Source: Bdellovibrio bacteriovorus HD100
GTDB lineage: Bacteria; Bdellovibrionota; Bdellovibrionia; Bdellovibrionales; Bdellovibrionaceae
DNA: 64,000 nucleotides
NCBI RefSeq assembly: GCF_000196175.1
Contig: NC_005363.1
Span: 2,604,001-2,668,000 of the forward strand
Direction of reading: 5' to 3'
Shown: positions 1 to 6,789 of the stretch, piece by piece
Numbering within the stretch: position 1 is the stretch's first letter
How the letters are laid out: every line of letters starts with the position of its first letter
Translations under genes and position numbers: made by a program
The notes under the pieces: generated by a model
What the model was told of the DNA's origin: nothing
What the model saw: the letters and a program-made list of their open reading frames with translations, nothing else
Database searches by the model: none

Positions 1-33
1 TGCTAGCTTGATTGCATCTCAGAAGGGACACTC

Positions 34-1134
34 ATGACAAAATTGAGTCAAAATTTACTAATCATCGGAGCCGGTGCACATAAGCCATATCGTTTTCCAA
101 CCAGCAATGACATCAATAAAAAATTAAAAGACCTTCTTACTGCCGGAAAAATTATTTTTGTAAATGAGACGTCGTCCTCACATAAGTCGCAAGCTTTTTT
201 AGAAAAACAAAGACTTTGCAGAAAAATTATGGATATGAATTTGCTGCCTGGAGCCGAAAAATACGGCTCCAATTCAAAAGACATATTCATAGGGCAGCAA
301 CTCGATGAATTCATCAAATCATTTGCAGCTTCAAGCGCTACCTCGATTGACTCTTATCTTTCCCGCATACACCTATCGAAGAATGACTACAAAAGAACTG
401 TTTACCCCACGCTTGGTAAGTTTCTTCTGTCTTATTTAATCTCGAACATCGAGAATCAAGAACCAATCGGCTGCCAAGATGCAGACTGGATACAGTTTCT
501 AATTAAAGAATATATAGAGCCATCACCAGATGAATTCTTTAAATCACCCCCCAAAATAGTAACATTCAACTATGATCGACTTCTCGAAAGATACATCTAC
601 GAACATTTGATCGAGTTTCATCACATGCCCGAAGAGGAAGCGAAGACTCTCGTTGATTCACTAGATATTCTTCATGTTTATGGTGATCTGGGAGCCTACA
701 CCGAATGGTCTCCTCAGAGCGATTCTTTTTATACCGAGGCATGTAGTCGTATCAAAGTAATCGGCGAAGACCGAGATGAAAACTCCATCACCGATGTAAG
801 AAAAAAAATAAAAAATATCATCGAGGAAGCAACTAAAATATACTTCCTTGGCTATGGATTCGATCCTATTAATAATGATTTAATATTCAAATCTCTCAAA
901 GAGGACTGGCGCAAAGGAAAATATATATTCTCCACAAATATCGGCATTGGGCAGAGAGATCGGACTCGAATTTACAATCAGATTGGTTTTTTACCAGCCT
1001 TCCTAAAAAAGAAGTCTATTCATGGAGACGTAATGTGTCTGGATTTACTCAAAAATTTAGTTCCATTGGAAAAAAGCATAAAGCCCAAAAGAAAGATGAT
1101 CGTCAAATCCAAACCGTTTGTTTCCGAGTGGTAA
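34..1134 (+). CDS. SIR2-like NAD-binding domain protein, defence candidate
   Basis: 366 residues with the layout of the SIR2-like (SIR2_2-type) Rossmann fold used by many bacterial antiphage NADases. Seen in the protein: an N-terminal GAGAHKPYRFPTS glycine motif (about residues 12-24), TFNYD at 177-181 (the Asn/Asp pair expected in the NAD pocket), a His in LHVYGDLG (H214, candidate catalytic His) and FLGYGFDP at 271-278, matching the usual GYS-type motif. No second domain is obvious, so it is a single-domain member rather than a ThsA- or DSR-length protein. AGAAGGGAC lies just before the ATG. The DNA is much richer in A/T and in AAA/ATA codons than genes beyond 2.4 kb, suggesting transfer. 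The next gene is convergent, so no operon partner is visible. Defence function is inference; the fold call is fairly safe. Confidence 0.75.
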   Translation: MTKLSQNLLIIGAGAHKPYRFPTSNDINKKLKDLLTAGKIIFVNETSSSHKSQAFLEKQRLCRKIMDMNLLPGAEKYGSNSKDIFIGQQLDEFIKSFAASSATSIDSYLSRIHLSKNDYKRTVYPTLGKFLLSYLISNIENQEPIGCQDADWIQFLIKEYIEPSPDEFFKSPPKIVTFNYDRLLERYIYEHLIEFHHMPEEEAKTLVDSLDILHVYGDLGAYTEWSPQSDSFYTEACSRIKVIGEDRDENSITDVRKKIKNIIEEATKIYFLGYGFDPINNDLIFKSLKEDWRKGKYIFSTNIGIGQRDRTRIYNQIGFLPAFLKKKSIHGDVMCLDLLKNLVPLEKSIKPKRKMIVKSKPFVSEW

Positions 1135-1149
1135 GTGAACTTGAAAATA

Positions 1150-1797
1150 CTACTTTCTATAGTGGTTAACTAACTGTGGAACCAAAAATCCTTCCTCGGG
1201 GGTCGCATGAATCAAGCGTTTAACAAACGGATACAAATATCGCTCGGTCCCATCGACGGTCAGCTCGAAACTTTGCAAAGGAAAATCGGGTTGCATTTCC
1301 GAAAACATAAATCTTGGATCACTATAACTTACGCAAAATGAAACAATACAACTATCCCTTTCAGGAAGAATTTGATTTACTTCGACCACAACTCCAGGAA
1401 CATCAGAATTAAAATTCGCGACAGTCACGACCGGCACCCTTTGCATCGGATGCCGATACCTAATATGAACCTCATAAAAACTTCTTGTGTAATCTCGAGA
1501 TGCTTTTAAAACCGTGTATCTTGAACTGTCGCGATAGAGAACCATAGACTTTTCAAAGTAATGCATTCGCCGACCACGAACTTGCCTAAGTAATTGTAAA
1601 AACAAAGTTCCTAAGAAAACACAGAATGACACCATCATGGGTTTATCCAGCCAAATATCTTTTAGTTGCTCGGAAAACACTGATCCCAAAAGTGTTAATA
1701 AAGCAAAAATAACAGCTTTAACTTCCGCGAAACGAAAGATATGTAAAGCAAGCTCTGGCAACGACCGCAAAGTTCCACAAAAATATGTATTTGACAT
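1150..1797 (-). CDS. Two-helix membrane protein of unknown function
   Basis: 215 residues, not recognised as a known family. Two hydrophobic segments near residues 26-43 and 54-71 are followed by a basic stretch (RQVRGRR, about 71-77) and a C-terminal soluble domain of about 140 residues, probably cytoplasmic by the positive-inside rule and rich in predicted beta strands. It is AT-rich like its neighbour and converges on the SIR2-like gene, with only 15 bases between the stops. The ribosome binding site is weak. Two membrane helices plus a soluble domain are common in defence effectors, but nothing here proves such a role. Confidence 0.6.
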   Translation of the reverse strand: MSNTYFCGTLRSLPELALHIFRFAEVKAVIFALLTLLGSVFSEQLKDIWLDKPMMVSFCVFLGTLFLQLLRQVRGRRMHYFEKSMVLYRDSSRYTVLKASRDYTRSFYEVHIRYRHPMQRVPVVTVANFNSDVPGVVVEVNQILPERDSCIVSFCVSYSDPRFMFSEMQPDFPLQSFELTVDGTERYLYPFVKRLIHATPEEGFLVPQLVNHYRK

Positions 1798-2036
1798 AAA
1801 CTACTAATAAATACTCGAATTTCGGAAAGCAATGTCTCAATTAAATTAACTTTACATAAGAGTCACAAATAGTCGTCAATAGGCATTGTCGGTAGAATTG
1901 CGAATGTATAGGTGACACCTTTCATATCGACACCAGGCAATTTTGAATGCTGAACGCGGCTAAGGCGATCCTAACCTCCGACGGGCCAAGCCCAGCCTTC
2001 CGGGTTAAATTAGTTGAGATAAAAAGAGAAGAAAAT
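1798..2036. other. Non-coding stretch, nothing recognised
   Basis: About 240 bases between the AT-rich pair of genes and the tRNA fragment. No open frame with a ribosome binding site is visible on either strand. Base composition shifts from AT-rich (to about 1930) to mixed. It may hold decayed mobile-element sequence, but I recognise no terminal repeat or transposase fragment. Confidence 0.4.
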
Positions 2037-2063
2037 TGGGGTGATCGTCGGGATTTGAACCCG
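2037..2063 (-). pseudogene. tRNA-His 3' end fragment, possible attachment-site remnant
   Basis: On the minus strand these 27 bases read CGGG TTCAAAT CCCG followed by ACGATCAC, C and CCA. That is four T-stem pairs, a canonical T-loop, the 3' acceptor strand, a C discriminator and an encoded CCA. A C at position 73 with this acceptor strand fits tRNA-His. The rest of the tRNA is missing: upstream bases (2064-2074) do not continue it. Such 3' tRNA pieces are typical direct-repeat ends of integrative elements. It lies at the edge of the AT-rich genes and just past the tRNA(CAU) terminator. Confidence 0.6.
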
Positions 2064-2073
2064 CTTTGGAAAT

Positions 2074-2104
2074 AAAAAAAGGCAGCTCAAAGGCTGCCTT
2101 TTTA
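2074..2104 (-). terminator. Rho-independent terminator after tRNA(CAU)
   Basis: On the minus strand AAAGGCAGC pairs with GCTGCCTTT around a 6-base loop and runs into a T tract. It lies 7 bases past the 3' end of the tRNA. Confidence 0.85.
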
Positions 2105-2110
2105 AAAAAT

Positions 2111-2187
<77 letters not shown>

Positions 2188-2332
2188 ACACAGTAACGCC
2201 AACTTATAAGGAACGAAGTCCCCACTTGTCTGCGTGAAGCAAGATTTTTAGTTGTGAACACGCAGGAAGTCAATAATGGGCTTTGCGTTATATTTCGAAA
2301 CTTAAATTTTCGTACTTAGCCCGCCTTAAGTC

Positions 2333-2361
2333 TTGACCCTGTGGCTTTTCCGCAATGCAAT
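2333..2361 (+). promoter_or_regulatory. Candidate sigma70-type promoter for the 2.4 kb lipoprotein gene
   Basis: TTGACC (2333-2338), a 17-base spacer and TGCAAT (2356-2361). A transcript would start near 2368 and carry a leader of about 75 bases that includes the 20-base palindrome. The -10 matches only 4 of 6 consensus bases. Confidence 0.45.
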
Positions 2362-2407
2362 TACAGACTGTGACAGATTTTGGGTCCCAAAGACAGGGAC
2401 CGCAACA

Positions 2408-2427
2408 TGGTCCTTATATAAGGACCA
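2408..2427. repeat. Perfect 20-base palindrome in the leader
   Basis: TGGTCCTTATATAAGGACCA is fully self-complementary and ends 4 bases before the CGGAGGG ribosome binding site of the gene at 2444. It could be an operator for a dimeric regulator or, in RNA, a stem-loop next to the ribosome binding site. No T tract follows, so it is not a terminator. Confidence 0.6.
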
Positions 2428-2443
2428 CCACGGAGGGATACTT

Positions 2444-3883
2444 ATGAAAAAGCTTATGATGGCACTTGCCGTCCCAGCGTTGTTGGCAGGCTGTTCTGAC
2501 AAGAAAACGCCAAAAACCGGTGATTCTGAAGGCCTTGCAGGCCTGTTCTGGCAACAAAGTGCTAACGTCATTTCCGTTCGCACCTTTGATGACCAGCCTA
2601 TTAAAAATGCTCAAATTTTGATCGGTGATGCCCTGAACTCCCCGTTCAGCGGGAACTTCCTGACCACAGACGCTAACGGCCAGGTTGAAATCCCGGCCGG
2701 CTGGAACACTGGCATGGCTGTGACTGTTCAAGCCCCGGGCTTTATTCGCTCTACTTATATGAACCAGGAACCAGGCGCTTTGACCTTCAAACTGCGCCCG
2801 TCCGTGACGACCACTCAATATGAAGTCAAAGGTGTGACTTCCGGTCTGCCGGTTCAGGACAAAGACGGTTATGTGGATTTCGGTTTGGTGATGCCCGCGT
2901 TCTCTAAAATGGCGCTGCTTTCCTTCGACATCAACAACGTGATCAGTCCTCAATCTGATCGCATCGAAGCCATGGGTCAGGACATCGATGTTCCAGCCAA
3001 CATCTCCCTGCCTCGCCAAAGCGAGAAATACGCTCTGTTCACGATCACTCTGGATAAACCGAACTATCGCATTTACTACGGAAACACCGGTGTGAACCGC
3101 GTTTTTGCGGCTCGCGGCAGATTCCCATTCAAATCCACCGTGGACGCCCTTCGCGGCGGAGCTGAATTCTATGAGCTGATCAACAGCTTCACCATCAACG
3201 GTGGAGCTGTTCGCGACATCGACGTGAAATCCGGCAGCACCCGTCTGGACATGCCAACGCGCGAGCTGAACTTCAACGCCAAACAAGACGTGATGGCCCC
3301 GGCATTCCGCAGTGATGAGATGTTCATCGCAGTCGGCGTAGCCAATCAGTCCGGCTATCTGATCCCAACAGACGTGAAAAAGATCGAAAACGGCAAAAAA
3401 CTGGGTCTAAACACCCTGCCAGGGTCCGAGCCGATGGTTCTGGGCGTATTGAAGAAAACCTCTGAGATGAAGTCCGGTGGCGACCGCATGAGTGCGACAC
3501 TTCTTCCGTTCGCGGCAGGCGTAGCACCTAAGATGCTGCCTTTGATCCCGGATCCGTCCCTGCAATCTGGCGAGATCCTGATGCCTAAGTTTAATACGAT
3601 TGATGGTGTCAGCCCGATTGCGACTTACTCTGTCCTTTCCAAGGAAGAGGAAGTGGTTCAAGGCTCTGCAAAAGTGAAAGTCCTGAACCCACAATGGGAA
3701 GTTTATGCTCAGAACTGGCTTGAGCGCATGAAGCTGCCACAATGGCCGAATGACTCAGTTCCAGCCGGCAAAAAACGCTGGGAAGTGAATTTCGTCGGAA
3801 GCCAGACGGCAACGACGGCTCCGGTGGGACCTCAGATGATCGAATCTGCGACTCACGTGACCCACAGCTCTGTTTCCTTCTAA
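2444..3883 (+). CDS. Large secreted lipoprotein with an N-terminal Ig-like/regulatory domain
   Basis: 479 residues beginning MKKLMMALAVPALLAGCSD: a type II signal peptide with lipobox LAGC, so a lipid-anchored envelope protein. I chose ATG 2444 because CGGAGGG (2431-2437) sits 6 bases upstream and the lipobox follows; the frame is open further upstream without a ribosome binding site. About residues 38-110 resemble a carboxypeptidase-regulatory-like/Ig-like beta-sandwich (DQPIKNAQILI, TDANGQVEIPAGW, VQAPGF). The remainder is beta-rich and unrecognised. It is monocistronic, with its own promoter candidate and a strong terminator. Function unknown; a structural or adhesive role is a guess. Confidence 0.85.
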   Translation: MKKLMMALAVPALLAGCSDKKTPKTGDSEGLAGLFWQQSANVISVRTFDDQPIKNAQILIGDALNSPFSGNFLTTDANGQVEIPAGWNTGMAVTVQAPGFIRSTYMNQEPGALTFKLRPSVTTTQYEVKGVTSGLPVQDKDGYVDFGLVMPAFSKMALLSFDINNVISPQSDRIEAMGQDIDVPANISLPRQSEKYALFTITLDKPNYRIYYGNTGVNRVFAARGRFPFKSTVDALRGGAEFYELINSFTINGGAVRDIDVKSGSTRLDMPTRELNFNAKQDVMAPAFRSDEMFIAVGVANQSGYLIPTDVKKIENGKKLGLNTLPGSEPMVLGVLKKTSEMKSGGDRMSATLLPFAAGVAPKMLPLIPDPSLQSGEILMPKFNTIDGVSPIATYSVLSKEEEVVQGSAKVKVLNPQWEVYAQNWLERMKLPQWPNDSVPAGKKRWEVNFVGSQTATTAPVGPQMIESATHVTHSSVSF

Positions 3884-3891
3884 GACACCTT

Positions 3892-3922
3892 AAGCCGCTT
3901 CATCCCGAAGCGGCTTTTTTTT
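3892..3922 (+). terminator. Rho-independent terminator
   Basis: AAGCCGCTTC pairs with GAAGCGGCTT around ATCCC, followed by eight T. Ends the lipoprotein gene transcript. Confidence 0.9.
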
Positions 3923-3973
3923 CGCGCCAAAAAGCTTTCCAAAAGCGCCAAGTTGCTGTTAGATTTTTCTTAG

Positions 3974-4489
3974 ATGTCTAATCCAGCGCGCATTCTATCC
4001 AAAAAAGTTCTGATGGGACTTGTGATTATCACAGGATGCACATTCGTGGGTTGCAGTCTTTTTGACAAAAAACCCTCTGCCCACCAGCGCATGGGACAGA
4101 TCAACAAACAAAAAGTCTTCTTTGCTTCTTACGACAACGTCTGGCGTGCCGCGCACGCGGTTTTGAAATACCCGATTGCCCAGGAAAACCAGGACACCGG
4201 CGTTATCGAAACCGAATACATCAAAGGCGTCGACGGCTGGATTCCACCGAACGAACAGCGCCCGCCTTCCAGTGGGATTCGCTACAAACTGACCTTGATC
4301 TTTGCCAAAGGTAAAACCGAAGGCCGAGAATCCACCCGAGTCACCATTGAAAAGCGCATGGAGATCCTGCGCGACTTCTTCAGCGAACCTGAAACGATGG
4401 AAACCGACGGTCTGGAAGAAAAGATCATCTTCTATCGCATTGAACGAGAACTTATCGTCAACGAAGCCTTGAAAAAAGCGGGCTTCTAG
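3974..4489 (+). CDS. BamC-like (NlpB/DapX) outer-membrane lipoprotein
   Basis: 171 residues. The N-terminus has a hydrophobic segment ending in ITGC/FVGC, either of which could be the lipobox. Around residues 50-80, ASYDNVWRAAHAVL, a proline, then a GVIETEYI-type strand matches the BamC-like repeat (helix-grip fold) found in accessory lipoproteins of the beta-barrel assembly machine. Only one such domain fits in this length; E. coli BamC has two. The following gene starts 11 bases later, so they probably form an operon. The start lacks a good ribosome binding site and a downstream ATG at codon 14 is an alternative. The family call is moderately sure; membership in a Bam complex is inference. 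Confidence 0.65.
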   Translation: MSNPARILSKKVLMGLVIITGCTFVGCSLFDKKPSAHQRMGQINKQKVFFASYDNVWRAAHAVLKYPIAQENQDTGVIETEYIKGVDGWIPPNEQRPPSSGIRYKLTLIFAKGKTEGRESTRVTIEKRMEILRDFFSEPETMETDGLEEKIIFYRIERELIVNEALKKAGF

Positions 4490-4500
4490 GATTTTTGACC

Positions 4501-4959
4501 ATGAACAAACTTAAAAAATTAGCGATCCTTGCCAGTGTTTTGTTGCTTCAACCGATCATGACCCCAGACTCTGCCGCTTGGGCGAAAAGAAGAACTCCGC
4601 CGAAAGCTTTCAGCTTTATCGCGGAAGGGGGCAAGGCTTCCCAAGGCGAATGTGACGGCGAACGCAAGATTCCTCGCTTAAAACGTCTGAAAGAATTCTC
4701 TGGGGCAAGCTCTTACATGGGGTCTGAGCTGCAAGATCCAGAAATCAAAGGCAAACCAGGTGAAGAAATGTGGAAGCACTTCTTCAGAGCCAAACCTGCC
4801 TGCAACTCGGTTCTGGCTAAAACCCCTTCTTCGGTGAACGACAACCTGGCCAAAGCCAAACCGGACGTTTCCAGCGAAGAGGACTCGGAAGAGGCCGCAG
4901 AAAATGCGGATGAAAAGCAGGAAATCGAAAACGCAGAGGCAGAACCTGCCACTGAATAA
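4501..4959 (+). CDS. Small secreted protein with acidic C-terminus
   Basis: 152 residues from ATG 4501 (AGGA at 4488-4491). Signal peptide of about 29 residues ending in SAAWA. The mature part is basic at first (KRRTPPK), has two Cys (in GECDGE and PACNS) that could form a disulfide, and ends in a low-complexity acidic tail rich in Glu, Ala and Asp over the last 40 residues. No known family recognised. It follows the BamC-like gene closely and shares its terminator, so the products may act together in the envelope. Confidence 0.75.
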   Translation: MNKLKKLAILASVLLLQPIMTPDSAAWAKRRTPPKAFSFIAEGGKASQGECDGERKIPRLKRLKEFSGASSYMGSELQDPEIKGKPGEEMWKHFFRAKPACNSVLAKTPSSVNDNLAKAKPDVSSEEDSEEAAENADEKQEIENAEAEPATE

Positions 4960-4961
4960 AG

Positions 4962-4987
4962 AAAAAGCCGGGGTGACCCGGCTTTTT
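4962..4987. terminator. Bidirectional rho-independent terminator
   Basis: AAAAAGCCGGG pairs with CCCGGCTTTTT around GTGA. It lies between convergent genes and has A and T tracts on both sides, so it can serve both strands. Confidence 0.9.
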
Positions 4988-4989
4988 TA

Positions 4990-5715
4990 TTAGTTGTTCT
5001 TCTTAATATAGTCTTTCCACATGTCGACCAGGGCTGTCTGCTTGATCGGTTTGTCGCTTAAGCGAACCCCGGTCAGGCGCTCAAGCCCCCGCACCGCTGG
5101 CAGATGAACCCTAGTATCCGAATCTGAGAGCAGATCCGCAAAAGTCTTCAGCTCGCGATCCATCGGTTTTTTTGCCAGGACATCCACGATCTGATGGCGG
5201 ATCCACAGACTGTGGGCGTTTTTGAAGTTGTATTTCTGGTTCAGCTCTTCCCACAAAAGGTCACGAACTTCCGGAGAAGAGCTCTTTTCCAGAACCTCCA
5301 CCGCCGCGGAACGAACCACCAGGGCTTTATCTTTGATCAGCTTTTGCGCGAGCTTCTGGGCTTCGTCGGTGTTCACTTCACTCAGCGCAATCAGCGCCGC
5401 GTTTCGCATGAACCACTGACTGGAATCCCCTGCACGCACCAGATCCGGCGTGGATTTAGGGCCGCGGGCTTCCGCCGCCGCCATCAAAGCCTTCCAGCGA
5501 AGACTCATGGGTTGAGCCTCGTTGAACGCCAAAGACACAAATTGAGTGTAGTATTTTTCACCTTGAACCTGGACCACCATACGGCGGTTTTCACCAGGAA
5601 GCTTCAGCAGTTCCAGGGCCGAAGTTAAAGTGCTGGATGAACCCTTGGGCCCTGCTGCCAAAGCACTTGAAGAAAGTCCCGCAATCAAAACAGAGGCCAC
5701 AAGAATCTTATTCAT
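4990..5715 (-). CDS. Secreted HEAT-repeat protein
   Basis: 241 residues. Signal peptide MNKILVASVLIAGLSSSALA, then helical repeats of about 30 residues typical of HEAT/PBS-lyase-like scaffolds, for example MRNAALIALSEVNTDEAQKL, LVVRSAAVEVLEKSSSPE and THVHLPAV-like turns with conserved Arg/Ala/Leu spacing. Probably a periplasmic protein-binding scaffold. It follows the membrane coiled-coil gene at 5721-6698 with only 5 bases between stop and start, so the two are very likely co-transcribed and may interact. The precise partner is unknown. Confidence 0.8.
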   Translation of the reverse strand: MNKILVASVLIAGLSSSALAAGPKGSSSTLTSALELLKLPGENRRMVVQVQGEKYYTQFVSLAFNEAQPMSLRWKALMAAAEARGPKSTPDLVRAGDSSQWFMRNAALIALSEVNTDEAQKLAQKLIKDKALVVRSAAVEVLEKSSSPEVRDLLWEELNQKYNFKNAHSLWIRHQIVDVLAKKPMDRELKTFADLLSDSDTRVHLPAVRGLERLTGVRLSDKPIKQTALVDMWKDYIKKNN

Positions 5716-5720
5716 AGCTT

Positions 5721-6698
5721 TTAACTCTTTTTGGTGACGAAGTTTTCAAACTCACTCATCAGCTGGTTGGTTTCATCGCCGTTCTTGGCGGCTTCTTCGC
5801 TGCCATCACCGGCTTTTTCAGCGGCCTTGTCCAAAGCGCGCTGACCTTCCACCGCTGCTGCAAATTCTTTCATCAGATCATCATCGATCAAATCAGAACC
5901 GCCACCACTGTCCGCCGGAGCTTCCGGAGCAGGTTCTGCCGCCACTTCTGCTGCCGGGGCTGCCGGTTCCGGAGTTGGTTCTGGAACTGGTTCCTTAACC
6001 GCCGCCCCTTGTGCCGCCGAAGCCGCAGGCGAAGGAGCAGCCTTCAACGCTTCCAGTTGTTTTTTCAGATCTTCATTTTCATCGCGATAGCGGGAAAGAT
6101 CGGCGATGTCTTCGCTGATGATTTCATATTCCGCCAGGCGCGCTTCCAGATCACGAAGCTTGCCGTTGAGTTCTTCTTTTTCCGCCGAAGACATTCCGCC
6201 TTCACCGCCGCCAGCTCCACCGCCTGCGGAGGCGGCTTGCGCTGCAGCAAGAGCTTCTTGCAATTGCGCCTGAAGGGTTTCAACTTTCTGATGATTTTCA
6301 GACAACGAAAGACGCAATTGCGCCACTTCCGCTGCGGACTCTGCCGCGGCTTCACCGGCTGCTGCGCTTGCCGAAGCTGCTGCCGCCGCCGCGGTGGCTT
6401 TCTTGGTCGTCAGCGGGGATTCGTCCATTTCAACATCCACACCCAGGTCTTCCGCCGCCGCACGGGATTTCGCCGCCGGTGCCTGAGCCTGACTGTCGAG
6501 GATCTTTTGCAGCGTTTTCTCAAGCTGAGCCGCATCAATACCCTGACCGTTTTCTGCAGATATGGATGAAGAACCTTTCTTCGCGAAAAAGGCCCGGAAG
6601 GCCAAGAACAACGCAAGAAGGATGATGAGCCCTAGAAGGCCCTCAATGATCGAGGTATTGTGGTGATCCCAAAAGGACAGAAATTTATCAATTGTCAC
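5721..6698 (-). CDS. Membrane-anchored coiled-coil protein with acidic Ala/Pro/Glu linker
   Basis: 325 residues starting at GTG 6698. One transmembrane segment at about residues 19-38 (GLLGLIILLALFLAFRAFFA) with a short N-terminal tail. Then Ala/Gly-rich low complexity, a coiled coil at about 125-235 (AQLRLSLSENHQKVETLQAQ; DLEARLAEYEIISEDIADL), a PEPTPEPAAPAAE linker, and a conserved-looking amphipathic C-terminus (DDDLMKEFAAAVEG and NQLMSEFENFV). The two short C-terminal motifs may bind partners. Divergent from the dihydroorotase gene; upstream of, and coupled to, the HEAT-repeat gene. No known family recognised. Confidence 0.75.
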   Translation of the reverse strand: MTIDKFLSFWDHHNTSIIEGLLGLIILLALFLAFRAFFAKKGSSSISAENGQGIDAAQLEKTLQKILDSQAQAPAAKSRAAAEDLGVDVEMDESPLTTKKATAAAAAASASAAAGEAAAESAAEVAQLRLSLSENHQKVETLQAQLQEALAAAQAASAGGGAGGGEGGMSSAEKEELNGKLRDLEARLAEYEIISEDIADLSRYRDENEDLKKQLEALKAAPSPAASAAQGAAVKEPVPEPTPEPAAPAAEVAAEPAPEAPADSGGGSDLIDDDLMKEFAAAVEGQRALDKAAEKAGDGSEEAAKNGDETNQLMSEFENFVTKKS

Positions 6699-6789
6699 AA
6701 TTCAAATTCTCACCCATCCCAAGGGCCCCGTCAATGCTGGACCTTTGAAGGTATTCGGGTTAGCGTGATTCCATCTCGAGGTGATACTT

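Noticed and set aside
34-1797. SIR2-like gene and membrane-protein gene as one operon
   Set aside because: They are convergent, so they cannot share a promoter, although they may still work together.
2037-2104. A second complete tRNA upstream of the fragment
   Set aside because: Only the T-arm and 3' acceptor strand are present; the next bases are a terminator belonging to the tRNA(CAU).
2408-2427. Palindrome as a transcription terminator
   Set aside because: No T run follows and a ribosome binding site and gene start come directly after.
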